From Straminergon stramineum (lineage: Eukaryota > Streptophyta > Bryopsida > Hypnales > Calliergonaceae), in contig OY987266.1 in the NCBI GenBank assembly GCA_963920665.1, positions 8,127,001 to 8,191,000 of the forward strand: a stretch of DNA of 64,000 nucleotides, in the 5' to 3' direction. Positions 24,646 to 36,045 of the stretch are shown here, piece by piece; within the stretch, counting starts at the first letter, position 1, and every line of letters starts with the position of its first letter. The notes under the pieces were generated by a model, which saw only the letters and a list, made by a program, of their open reading frames with translations, did not search any database and was not told where the DNA came from. The translations under genes were made by a program, and so were the position numbers.

Positions 24646-25210
24646 CTCCTGAAACTTCAATCCAAGTACCTAGCCTTCAGCATTGTACACGCACACATTG
24701 TATTATACTTCAAGGAAAAATAATTTCGTTCCAATTGGCAGATGCAATTGTGTTTGCACTCCGGTGAATTCAGGAGCAAGAGAATGAACTGCCGGGAGTG
24801 ATCACGGTGCACTCGCTTTGCGTTCAAAACCTAATCAGGATCTCCGCCCCACCGACATCTCACCTCTATCCGGGCTAGCCCACTTGATCAGACATCTAAT
24901 CACACACATTGAACTTGGTTTGCAGGAATAACGAAGTTACGGCTCGGCGGTACTCACCCTAACGGAAGCACCACCAAGTCGACCTCACTAAAGCTGGCAG
25001 CTTTCGATGCTCCTTGTAAATGTTGTTGCCTAAAGGAATCAACGAGTTCCAAAGCATCAGCAGATCGGTGCAGACTACCAGATCGCTAGATGAGCCCTGT
25101 CGAAGACGGAGCCCACAAGCGAGACTGCAACCCTAGCTAGCAGCGCACGATGAACAACGAAGAGTGCTCAACCAGCTAGAACAAGGCAACATTCACTGAA
25201 TAACTTGGGA
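24646..25210 (-). promoter_or_regulatory. Upstream region of the DUF7748-like gene, containing a repeat shared with 33.3-33.55 kb
   Basis: GC-richer than its surroundings and without a coding frame. The distal part, 24953-25205, is similar in the same orientation to 33295-33550 upstream of the kinase gene (shared: AAGTCGACC, ATCAGCAGATCG.TGCAG, ACCAGATC, GAACAAGGCAACATTCA). The common block may be a duplicated promoter/leader or a low-copy transposon. Confidence 0.55.
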
Positions 25211-25689
25211 ACCACGGTTGCTAGTAAGGTAGAAGCACCTAAATGTGACACTTGTTTTGGATCTCTTGATATGGAGGATGCGTACATAACAAAATTATGT
25301 GCGTGTGTTAGGAAATGGTTAAGGAAACCAACTAAATTGGATTCATATTTTTTGGAGCTTGTATGAATATTATATGAATTTTTGAAAAATATTTCGTAGA
25401 TGCACCTATTGTGGACATTAGACTAACACCAAAGTGGACACGGAAACACCCAAAAGCAACTCTCTAAACTTGGATCAAGTGCTCGTGATTGGTTGCTTCT
25501 TGGAACAATGACAACTTTTTGAAACCCCACATGTCTACTTTAGAATCCCACTTGCCTACTTTGGATCCACAAGTGCTTGGATTTAGGTTGTTTTTTAGGT
25601 GTCTATAAACAACTAGTGTTAGATTTGGGTGCTTCTACCTTATATGAACCTAGGATCTTGAACTCATGAACTTAGGAGCCTAGGCTCCT

Positions 25690-25960
25690 ATGTTATTGGT
25701 ACCTTCTATAGTTATAGGATGTTTATAATTATAGGTGTTTATGTTGTAGGTACCTATGTTATAAGCACCTTCTATGGTTATAAGATGTTCATATTATAGG
25801 TGCCTAAGTTGTAAATATCTATGTTACATGCACCTTCTATGGTTATAGTATATGCATATTATAGGTACCTATGTTACAAGCACCTTACATGGTTATAGGT
25901 TACTTATATTATAAGTATGTATGTTATAAACACCTTTCATAATTGCAAAATATCTACTTA
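25690..25960. repeat. Degenerate tandem repeat, 50-66 bp units
   Basis: Repeated phrase (T/C)ACCTTCTATGGTTATA near 25700, 25766 and 25831, and variants near 25881 and 25930, with 'ATTATAGGTACCTATGTTA' between. A related array with similar flanks (ending GCTCATAGGC..ACTCACATGCTAGCATC) occurs at 39780-40060. Confidence 0.7.
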
Positions 25961-26068
25961 CACCTAGGCTCAAGGCTCATAGGCTCTCATTTCTAGACTC
26001 ACATGCTAGCATCATTGACTTGGGAACTTGGGCATGCACACAAATGTTCCGGCCTTGATAGTACTTAA

Positions 26069-26704
26069 CCCCTAAATGCCTAAGGCCATTTTCCAGCTTC
26101 TCGGAATTTGTTCTAAATTGAACAAAAATCCATCATTTTGATAAATTGTATCATTTAAAAAAAATTGTAACAATACAAATTCAAACTAGACATGTTAGAG
26201 ATCACATGGAAAAAGAAAACACAACAATATCACTTATGGATTGAAAGATTATAATGTTTGATCATGAGGGTGTTAAAATCACAAAATTTTTAACATCCTC
26301 TTTTCACATGTCAAATCTAAAAATTTTGTCACCAAAAAAATATGAGGTTAAAGGGCCTAACATGCATAACCCCAATCAATTTATGGGTTCTCAAAATCCT
26401 CTCTACAATTTTTTTAAATGAATTTTGAATGTGATTTTTTCTCCAAGATTTAGTGTATTTGAGACCCATTTCCAAGAACCCCCAACACCATAGAAAGTCA
26501 AGATTGCAATGGACACCCTTGCACAAAATCATGAATAGAAAAATCAAAATCAATCATTTTGAAAATCTGATTTTTGATGCTAAAACTAAACTTCGAAAAA
26601 AGTTATTCAAAATTATAAACTATTAAAATTAGCAAATTATTTAGGATTTATCTAACTTCAAAGTTTTCCAAACACCACATTTTGGTGCCTCAGGCATTTA
26701 GGGG
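26069..26704 (+). mobile_element. Family D TTAA-flanked element, copy 1
   Basis: 636 bp between TTAA at 26065-26068 and 26705-26708. Ends CCCCTAAATGCCTAAGGCC and its inverted form CAGGCATTTAGGGG, an inverted end of about 16 bp. No coding capacity. Confidence 0.8.
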
Positions 26705-26854
26705 TTAACTAATTAATGTGAAAGAGGTTGCGGTCAATCTTGCTTACCACTAATTGGAAGTTCCACACTGTAAGTCTATCTTGCAGGCTGATCGAAATCA
26801 TCGAATTGAAGGAGCAGTAATGCGGACTGACTTGTGCCCCGGTTTGTCCACACC

Positions 26855-27775
26855 GAGCTACAAAAGTCTGAAACTGCCAATTTTTTATGCATTGTCCAAA
26901 ATATATAATGAAAACTTTTTTCTTGAATTCCAACCGTAAGTGTATAAAACAAGTAAGGCAATGAGTGGAAACAATTTCAGCCAATGTGATGGCATGGATT
27001 GAAAGATTATAATGTTTGAAGTGAGAATTTTTTTTTCATTCTTGCGAAAGAGGGTCAGCAAACTTTGAGCCGTATTGGAGTTAATTTTGGCTCTACACCA
27101 AAATGCGGATTTTGAACATTAATAAGTATATGATGTTAGGTTCACCCAAGAAAAATGTTCAAAAGCAAGTATATATGGAGTTTAGCTTACTCTCAATCAC
27201 CTTGCAATGCAAGTAGGTTAATATGGGAACTAGCAATAAACTAGTCATTTTTTTGATGATTTCTTGTGCAATGAAGAAATTTTTAATTTTTAATCCAAAT
27301 GGTGGAAAGTTAGAGAAAAGTATTTGGAATAGGTGGGAAAAGTTTTAAGAACCTTGACTTCGTAGATTGCAAGATAATAGGGTTTGAAGTTAGAAGAAAA
27401 TGTTTTTTCTTGAAACCACCCCATCATAGCTAACAAAGTTTGATTCCTCTAGGAAAATGATTTGAGAACTAAAATTTGATTGTTTAGGGGACAATTGTTT
27501 GATATATTTTTTTAGTTACATACATACCAAATTTCAAAAGTTGATGAGCATTTACGCAAAAGATGCCCAAATTGCTTAGGCTACCAAAAAAGTTCATGGT
27601 AGCATAACTTTTGATTTGGGCATCCAATTGGTAAAAAAATTATACACACACTAGGAGGTACATTTTCAAACCTTGTATCAAAATATCATGAACATCTAAC
27701 CAAAATTAACTTCATAGGAACCTATATGGATTTTCAATTGTTTGTTCAATGGACAATTGGTCTTTAAGGGTTTAC
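26855..27775 (+). mobile_element. Diverged family F element
   Basis: Similar along its length to the element at 57017-57585 (shared: ATTCCAACCGTA/ATTCAACCGTA, GATTGAAAGATTATAATGTTTGAAGT, GCATAACTTTTGAT..GGGCA, ending GGTCTTTAAGGGTTTA). It is longer, so the 57-kb copy looks like an internally deleted form. Terminal TTAA is no longer intact. Limits are approximate. Confidence 0.5.
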
Positions 27776-28347
27776 AATTAGTTTTGTGATTCTGAAAATT
27801 AGTAAAATAATTGAGTCTTTATAAGTGGTTAACTTTGAAATTCAATTACTTTCAAATTATACTTTCTTTTTGCGTGATTTTTTTTAGAATTGTAATGTGC
27901 ATTGAATACTACAACTTTTGAGTTTGCTCATTTGGATTTTGTGCACTCAGTCATTTTCAAAGTATATCATTTGAAGTGAAATTGAACTATGCATACATTC
28001 AATTTTTGGAGTCAATGTGTAAAAGTGGACACTTTGGTTCATTTAGGCACTTAGGACTTACCTATTGTTCTTTGCTTATCCCTAAATGTGCCAAATGTAA
28101 ACTAGAAAGTTCACTTTGGAAGGTAATAGTCAATTATAGGAGCCTTTAAAACTTATTTTAATATTTTGAAATATAAAGTATGAGTTTGTTTTCTTTTGGT
28201 AAGGTAACTACACCTAAAACCAACACCTTCTTGAAACTGACAAGTACAAATTCTTGCCTAAAATGTACTCCCACTATTCATGAAAGTCTAATGTCAGTTT
28301 AAGAATCACCTATGTTCAATACTTTGAAAATTCATAGTTTAGTCATA

Positions 28348-29090
28348 GGGTGATTGCAAGAATTGGTGGTTGATTTTGGTGTCATATAGAGAGTGATGGA
28401 GCTATCCTCTACTTTAATTTTTGAATCATGATCCCAATGAACTTGAAATTTTTATTGGAAAAATGGTTGTCTTGATTCTAATCATATCCCTTATTTTTCA
28501 GAAATTAAAAAATAATCATTTTATATTTAATAGTCAATTTTACTAATTTGTCATACTTTGAGTTTAGGGTTTTTATTGCTAGGTCAGTAGGTGAGTCTCC
28601 CATATAGATGACCTAAAGCTGAAATTTTTGTGGTCTATTCCCATAGTAGGCGGGCATATTTCTACCAAGAGGCATCTAAAAATATATGATTTTATGTCCT
28701 CTACATTCATGTCAACATGGCATCCTTGCAAGTACACTTTTGAACATTGAAGATGATTTCAAGGCCCCCTTTTGGTGAAATCTAATGAACATGAAGTCCT
28801 CACAAATGGACAATTTTTAGTTTTTTTAAACTATGATTGATTTATCATAAATTAAAAAGTGGACATACCTCTCTTCTATAGAGAACTAAGACATGGTACT
28901 ATTGGGTACAACTAAGACTGCGTAGTATTCAAATTTGACATTTGTCAATTGTATAATGGATCCATAGTATGATTGAGGGACCATAATCAACTAGCAAAGT
29001 TTCTCTTGTAGTACTTATAGTATTGAGCATTCAAACTCTAGATTTTAGAAAAAATCTACAAAATTGACTACCAATTCTTGCAACCACTCC
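28348..29090 (+). mobile_element. Family G inverted-repeat element, copy 1
   Basis: About 743 bp. It starts GGGTGATTGCAAGAATTGG and ends with the inverted form, CCAATTCTTGCAACCACTCC. The inside is alignable with 38693-39424 (reverse) and 58487-59202 (same orientation): GAAATTTTTGTGGTCTATTC, TTTTGAACATTGAAGATG. No coding capacity. Superfamily unknown; a target duplication is not obvious. Confidence 0.75.
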
Positions 29091-29216
29091 ATGCTATGCC
29101 TAAAAAATAGATTCTAAGAGAACCTAAAAACCCCTTTTGGCTACTAGCAAGACCCCACAAAACTTTTTCAATACAATAATTGAATCATATTGAATTATTT
29201 ATTCCTATGATTTTAG

Positions 29217-29597
29217 ATGTATTTATCTTATAAGGTCTCGACCTCTCCACTATACTTTTATCATATCATTACATTCATTTCACTATCAGTTGTTCTCATT
29301 TATAACATTATTTTCAAAACAATAGCGTTTATGTGTGGGGTTGTATTTGCCACCGAGAGAGCTTCTCCTAGGAGAGTTGGAACCCCCTTGTCATATGTGT
29401 ATTTAATTGGGATGTGTTCAATACAACTAACATTCTATCAAACGTCAAGTAAATGGGTTCAAAATGGAGGTGATGTTGTTTTTATGTCAACAAAGGAAAC
29501 AAAAATGGTATGTGTTGGTGATGGCAAATCTTTGTGCCCAAATATTCTTTGGAAATTGTTGTATGCAACTATTCCTCTAGATCATATTTGGGGATGA
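29217..29597 (+). other. Unidentified 126-codon open frame
   Basis: Begins with a hydrophobic stretch (YHIITFISLSVVLIYNIIF) and ends CPNILWKLLYATIPLDHIWG. I recognise no family, and I find no splice partners. It lies just right of a family G element and left of a decayed frame. It could be a relic of an autonomous transposon or chance. Confidence 0.25.
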
Positions 29598-30650
29598 ATT
29601 GTGAATTGTGGGATTTTCTTTTTTCAATTTAATGACTTTAAAGAAATTTATGGAAATGAAATCTTAGGTTACAAATTTTTTGAATTGCAAAGTATGGAAT
29701 AGTCAATATTGTTTCTCTACCTAGCAATGCAAAATAAATGTAGGTCATGTTTAGGATATCAACAATTTCAATGATTTTTATTTAATATTTGTCTTCTTAG
29801 TGTTTCATACGAAGAGTGTATATAATGGTTGCTATATCTATACATCCAAATCAAAACCTATTTGGTGGTGAAATACTTCTTGCCAGAGCATTTTGATATA
29901 CGTGCAATATGTGAAATGGACTCTTTAATTAATATCTTTTGTCCATTATACAAATGAGTGGGTATTTACAAGCTAGGTTACATAAGATTTATTGTTGCAA
30001 TGTACTAAAATTTAATGTTTTGAGAAACATGAAAAATGTCCATGACAAATGCATATTCAACTTGAAATGGAAGATAATTTTTAGAGGAGGAAGGCCATTG
30101 AGGATAATTGACTACTCCTAAATAGAAATTTAAGAAAATCTTGAAGTGTTGGAAATTGGAAAATTTACACCAAAGCAATGCTTTGTCATGGTACATTGTA
30201 TATCCTAAATTTAGAAATCTCATTGAGAACCATTGTAATAATTTTCAATTTTTAAAAATATGTGGTTTTTACAATTGAAATTCTTTTGTTCCTAAATTTT
30301 TTTATTTTTTATTTTTGAGATTCAACTTTGAAAGATATAATCTTAGATTCAATTTTTAAGGGCTTAAAGAAGAATATTTTTTACTTTTTGTTTTGTCAAG
30401 GTTTATATTATTCAATTTGTGACGGGGGATTTGTCTTCAATTTTTTTGTTGAAGGTCATGAATTATCTATGGAAAAAGGGTAAATATATTAATCCAAATT
30501 TTAGTACAAATAATAAAATTTTAATGCAAAACTAGTACAAATCAAGCACGCTATGCACCTGAAGTGCATGATGGGACTTTGTATACCATAGTGTGCAATT
30601 ATTCCATTGGTTATTGTTTTTAACATTCTAATTGATTCTTTCAAGGCAAC

Positions 30651-31073
30651 ATGTTGCTTTGCATGATTTTCCTTCGTTGCCTATATTTGTCTTATTTCTA
30701 CAAAGGTGTTTGGCTTACAGTAGTTGTTCAACCTACTATTGGTGATGTGCAATCTATTTGTATGCACACATATGGAAGTGGCTTTGAAGTGTATGCCTAT
30801 AGAGATCCAAATTTTACATTTGCATAGGTTTATTTCCTTGACAAAAGTGAGATTGAGTAGTATTTCTCTCCTTATCAAAAATCTACCAATTCATTTCCTA
30901 TAAGTAGTATCAAATTCTCACCGGCTACTTTCCTTCAACTTGACAAATGCAAAGGCTACAATCCTCCTTTTCAAAGACATGCTAGTTTTGAAACTGAATT
31001 TCAAATTTCATTACATTAGACAGTTACAGACAATGTGGCCCCAAATTTGAGATTCATGCTAGTTGTCCTTTAG
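30651..31073 (+). pseudogene. Decayed coding frame with three internal stops
   Basis: One frame of 140 codons stays protein-like from the ATG at 30651 to the stop at 31071. It includes pieces such as GVWLTVVVQPTIGDVQS and QLDKCKGYNPPFQRHASFE, but is broken by three in-frame TAG codons. This pattern suggests a dead gene or transposase. The family is not recognised. The surrounding 29.6-31.4 kb has no other supported feature. Confidence 0.35.
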
Positions 31074-31720
31074 AGCATCCTCCTTTCACTCTGAAATTTG
31101 GCCCTTTAACTTAACAAACTTTTGAACTTGAAACTATTTATCATTGGAAGTGCATTCAAAAGTACTTCGCATAGGTACAAGAAAACTTAAATTTAGACAT
31201 TGGACAATGAAAATAATCCACTTCAAAGTTAGCTAGAAGGCAAAAATTAAAGAGGATTTAACACAATCATGGTTACCAAAACAAGTAGTCAATACTCTTC
31301 GACAAATTGATGCATTGCTAGAATATCACATGATCTGGTATATTCATTGAAAGAATATCTTATGGGATAAGAGACCTCCCCCTACTTCTGCTTTGAGTAC
31401 CAAAGCCATATCCACCCTCGAATTTCAACAGGCTTGCAATCTGCAACTAAAGCCAAATACCGCACTATCAAACTGTTTTTGCGTCACCTGTTTTATTCCC
31501 ACCTGGGTTGCTACCAAGCACACTTGTGCACACAAGCATGAGCCACCAGCACTCTCATTCCACTCCGTCTTTGCTCCACATCCTCAAATATGAACATTAA
31601 GTAAAGAACAAAAATACCAGCCTCCCAAGTGATCAAGAAATTCAATATCCTGCACACCATTAGCAAATTTCAGCACAAATTGCTGGATGATCAGGTGATA
31701 TCAAGCCATCTGGAACCTAT

Positions 31721-32869
31721 TCAGGGTCTATCCCTGAAAAATACATAGATTTCATCGAAAGTGGGGCGTTGCTCTTCATCTCCATGCCAACACTTCGTAA
31801 TGAGATCTTTCAATCCCCAATCCATGTCATCCGGCAGTTCAGGTCTTTCTCCACCTATCACACGATCATAGTTCTCGTCTGATGGATCATCGAAAAATCC
31901 TTCCTGCTCAAATGGCAAAAGGCCTGTCCAAGCTTCGTACAAGACCATACCATAACTATACACATCTGATGCCTTGGAGAACGATATTGGTGGGGGGTTA
32001 TTCCCATTTCTCCTTGCCGATAACCAATTTTTTGTTGCCAACAATATTTCGGGTGCTCTCCAAAAAGTTGTCCCTAGAACACCAATAGAACACTCATAAT
32101 CTGCTAATCGAATGTAGCCATAGCTAGCTTCGTGGCAAGCGCCTTCATCAACAAGAATATTGTCAGCTTTCAGGTCTTTGTGACAAATATCGCGCTTGTG
32201 TAAATCACCCATCTGACTTGCAATGTCCTGCATCAGAATCAAATACTCTGAAAATCGAAATGGAGGTCCCGAATTCTTTTTGTCCTGCATTTTCAGATCG
32301 ATAAGACGTCGCAAATCACCCCAAGATTTGCGCATCACAAACGCAAACCTTCCATCGTCCAGCAAAATACCTTGCTTTATAATCTTACCATTTGCACCAG
32401 TAAATGGATCAAAGATGGTTTGGGGCCATTCCTTTTGAAGATCTTGTATGAAGGATCCTCTTCTAAATACCTTCAACATCAAGTCATCTTGTCTCCCATC
32501 TGCATGTATACCACGACATTCATAGATCTTGGCTTGCCCTCCCTCCGCAACCTTCTTCCCAACCTCAACTTTTGAATACAGACTGCCGCTCACTTTCAAC
32601 CAATAGACCCCACCTCCACCATCCCTCGAAAAAAATGGACCCCAGTGGGGATGCCTCTTGAGGTTCTCAAAGGCTTCCTTATTGGCTTTCAAAAGGGCCT
32701 CATGCTCCTCCTCATCTAATACACAATTTTCATCGTCTTCACTCTCCTCTTCGTCCTCTAATGCGCTCCAATGAACCTTTGAAGATGCGATGTCAAATTC
32801 AACTTGGTCAGAATAATTCTTCCGGTTCTGCATCATGGTCGCAATGCGTGTTGAGTAGGGCGGTGTCAT
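31721..32869 (-). CDS. Protein kinase with acidic N-terminal extension and altered DFG motif
   Basis: A single exon of 382 residues from the ATG at 32869 (upstream only a non-ATG extension). Residues 38-57 are very acidic (LEDEEESEDDENCVLDEEEH). The kinase domain runs from about 100 to 380: a glycine-loop variant AEGGQAKIYE at 109-118, the ATP-anchoring Lys at 133 in LMLKVF, and a catalytic loop HKDLKADN at 230-237 with Asp232 and Asn237. The metal-binding Asp257 is in LADYEC, so DFG is replaced by DYE. A short activation segment leads to WRAPEIL at 270-276, then DVYSYGMVLYE and the structural Arg at 368 (QRPTF). All residues needed for phosphotransfer are present apart from the DFG Gly. I recall a moss/lycophyte kinase group with this DFEC/DYEC...GT.FWRAPEIL pattern. 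Soluble, with no signal peptide; substrate unknown. Confidence 0.88.
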   Translation of the reverse strand: MTPPYSTRIATMMQNRKNYSDQVEFDIASSKVHWSALEDEEESEDDENCVLDEEEHEALLKANKEAFENLKRHPHWGPFFSRDGGGGVYWLKVSGSLYSKVEVGKKVAEGGQAKIYECRGIHADGRQDDLMLKVFRRGSFIQDLQKEWPQTIFDPFTGANGKIIKQGILLDDGRFAFVMRKSWGDLRRLIDLKMQDKKNSGPPFRFSEYLILMQDIASQMGDLHKRDICHKDLKADNILVDEGACHEASYGYIRLADYECSIGVLGTTFWRAPEILLATKNWLSARRNGNNPPPISFSKASDVYSYGMVLYEAWTGLLPFEQEGFFDDPSDENYDRVIGGERPELPDDMDWGLKDLITKCWHGDEEQRPTFDEIYVFFRDRP

Positions 32870-34020
32870 TTTAATTGTCTTCACTCTCCTCTTCGAGACC
32901 GACGCAGAGTTTAAACACTCGGAACCCCGTGCAAGTATCTCTTAGATTGAAAGAAAAACTTCCACAATGGCGTTGGAAATGGAGCTGCCACTCGCTATCA
33001 AAAGGTCAGCCATAACTCTATTTCTGCAACCTTACATCACAGAAATGGATTCCTCTATACTTCAACCTTTCGACAGAAAAAAATCCCATTTCAATACAAG
33101 GGTGCAGTCTGGGGAACAAGCATGGAAGAAAAACTAATGAAATCCCGACAATTAGCACTGCAAACAAGCTTATTGTAGTAATCTTCACGCCAAGGACACC
33201 TCACTTGTGTCAAGGTCAGTCAACTTGACCCATTGTTCAAGCACTGGAAACGAAATACAAACAACGTGCAAGTAGGAAGTACTGCTCAACGATGCTCACC
33301 CTAAAAAGGAATCGAGAGTTGTGGTTACAAAGCGCAACCAAGTCGACCGCATAGAGTTTTTCCTTGCTCCTCGTCAATGCTGCCTAAATTAAATGACCAA
33401 CGAGCTCCAATGGATCAGCAGATCGATGCAGTTACACTACCAGATCTGCGGATATAGTCGGAGTTGGACACCACCAGATCAGAGACTGAAACCCTAGCAG
33501 CACGGTGACCTTGAAAACAATGATCAGTAGGAACAAGGCAACATTCAAAAGAGAACCTGGGGCGATGCATACAAACTTCCCGCATGCCTGCAAAAATGTT
33601 GCCTAATCAATAGAAATGTGTAAGGAGTTTCGGTAATGCTCACCAGCCGTAAGTTGCGATGAAATCAAGCCCTTCCAATTGAACATGGAAATGGACAACA
33701 AATTGAATTAAGCAGACCACAAGCGAACAAGACGGGATCATGGGATATCCTCCGCAACGCAACAGATGCCACCATACTCGATCGCAATGTTACTGTTGCA
33801 CAACGTCCGCGAGCTTGAAACCCTAATAAAGACCGGAACAACGCCACAAGAAAGAAGGTACAATACCTTGATGTCTATCGGTTGAACAGGTCACAGAACC
33901 TGACATTGACGGTAACTGCTCGACTCTCTAGCAAGTTATAGACAAGTTAGCGTCGTCGACATCAGGATTGGCAAGACTTGGCACTTTCCACCCTAAGTTC
34001 GTCGTTGATCAAACATTGAC
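32870..34020 (-). promoter_or_regulatory. Upstream region of the kinase gene, with shared repeat at 33295-33550
   Basis: A GC-richer stretch without a coding frame. It carries the block also found at 24953-25205, and part of it (ACCACAAGCGAACAAGAC near 33717; GAAACCCTAATAAAG) appears to recur again at 33590-33860. Probably leader exons, introns and promoter. Both genes that carry the block upstream are on the minus strand, and the block has the same orientation in both. Confidence 0.5.
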
Positions 34021-34852
34021 ATTGACACAAAACAGAGACACGAAACAAAAAATTCATTGCACATCAATGCTGAATTGCTGATGCATGCACCGATCACGGC
34101 CAGATACAGTATTCTACTTCTTTTCAAGAGGTGGCGCCGGAGCAGAATGTCAAAATATAGAATAGGGCGTACTCTACTGCAGTCCGCTCCCTAGCTACAA
34201 CTACAGTTGTAGGGGCAGTTGAGGTTGACTACATTCGTAGTGCCTAGCCATTGTTTTTTCATTTTTCGTTTCGAGCTGGGGTGGCTCCAAGAACTTGGTT
34301 GAGACTGTAGTACCAGTTCTTGCATATTTGGCATAATCTTTTATGTTATTTTGGTAGTTCCAATCAAATTTTATGGCGATTCACAAAAAAATTTCATTGA
34401 AATCTAGTTCAGTAATAGCATTTTCTTCCTTCAAATTTCTACAAGCTTGTGACCCAAATTTTTTTGTCGAAATCTGGCGATATTTAGCCCCTAATAGAAT
34501 TCTTCCGCGATACTATCCAGCAGCAGTGCACTGGTGGAGCGGTGGGGTGTTTTCTAGATAGCTCTCTACTGTACAAAGTTAGAAGCAGACCTGTCGGTAG
34601 GGAATTGTGACTTGTGAGAGGTGAGAGTATGAGCTTCTGTACTGTACGTAATTGAATTCTTTTTTCTTTTCTTTTTTGTCAGAGGCTTCCTGTTCCTAAG
34701 TTTGATAAATGACTGTAAAGACGAACAAGCATTGAGTAAGCTTAGTCCAGATTGGTTTTAGACCACAAACATTGTGCTGTGGGTATTGTTTTGAGGCTTG
34801 GCAGTGTGACGAAGAAGTAGTAGAAGTTCTATTCGTTTTAAAAACCATATTG

Positions 34853-36045
34853 ATGGCAACTTATACTTTGGTTCAGATCCGAGATAGGGATGACGCTGAC
34901 AGACTGGTTCAAATCTCACTTGATCCTAAACTCTCTCTAAGTCTAGCGGCATGGCAGAACAAATACAATGAGTCTCTCGTGACCATTGAGAACAAGAGGT
35001 CACGGAAGAACTCGGCGAAGAATGAGGTGTACCAACTCCTGGGGTTTTACTCTGTCTTCCAAGGGGTGGTGCTCACAGCCGTGACGACCGCCAGCACTCT
35101 CCAATGCTACAATTCATGGGGCCCTCTTGCCTTGTCCGCCCTTGTCTCGTTCGCTACGCTGCTCTCTATTCACGCCAAGTTGAAGGACTACATGAAACTG
35201 ACGCGGAAGCTGTCGAGTGCAGTAACAGATTCTCAAGTAAGTGTTTCTTACCACAATCACATTCACGTTCACAAGTCAGAGTTTCTTGCCACAATCGCGT
35301 ACTGGTATTGCACTAACAATTTGCCAATCATGGGAAATTAACCCTTAGAAATTGCATAGGAGATGTTATAGGGCACGTCCCAGTTAATTACAGTACTCCC
35401 TCAACCATTTTTATCATTCTCAATGAAGTTTAGGGCATAGTTACAAAGAGCGGTCGAGTATTTTTGTGCTGCGTTTTTGGTAACCAGTACTGTTGTATTT
35501 TTGCCTATTCTTTTTCAACCTTCTGTGTTCTGGAGCTTCAACCTCTCAGGTGGAATTGACAAACTTTAGAAAAACGTTCAAAGTGAAGCTGAGCTAGAAA
35601 GCGAGAACTTTTTTGAACTCTGTTCTTCGTAACTACGGAGTATGTTTTAGGGTTTGGGACTCAATGAGAAATGACGAAATGTCCGGGAGGAGTAACTGTG
35701 ATCAATTAACCTTTTGTGCATCAACTATCAAAGGCCTTGAAATGGAAGTTTGGGAATCTCCATTACTTGCAGTATGTACGTAGGGCTTGTGACGGTAACA
35801 TTTTAGATGTTCAACTGCAGGTCACCCTACAGAGGATCCAGATGCTGAAGGGAGGTGGAAAGAAATTCGACTTCACCGAGCTTGCAATAAAAGCACCGGT
35901 TCCCGCACTAGGTAATAGCAAATCTCTCTGGACTAGGAAAGAAAAGGGGTACTACATTTCGGTTATGGCGTTCCTTGTTCTGTTCTCACTCGTAATCTTA
36001 GCGAGTTGCATCTCCGTAGCGTGCGGGAAGAAATTAGGAGCATAG
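34853..36045 (+). CDS. Plant membrane protein, probably three transmembrane segments
   Basis: Two exons, 34853-35236 and 35821-36045, joined in phase 0 (donor CAA/GTAAGTG, acceptor CAACTGCAG), give 202 residues. It starts MATYTLVQIRDRDDADRLVQ, followed by a soluble helical part with a basic patch (ENKRSRKNSAKNEVYQLL). Hydrophobic segments are at about 60-82 (LLGFYSVFQGVVLTAVTT), 89-108 (GPLALSALVSFATLLSI) and 177-196 (VMAFLVLFSLVILASCI). The tail is GKKLGA. I recognise it as a plant-specific uncharacterised membrane-protein family with the conserved L..fQ.KYN.SL...E.K.SRK..AK.E.YQLLGF..VFQGV signature; no biochemical role is known to me. An in-frame ATG 27 codons earlier (34772) is judged to be leader because the family signature starts at the chosen Met. 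Confidence 0.85.
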
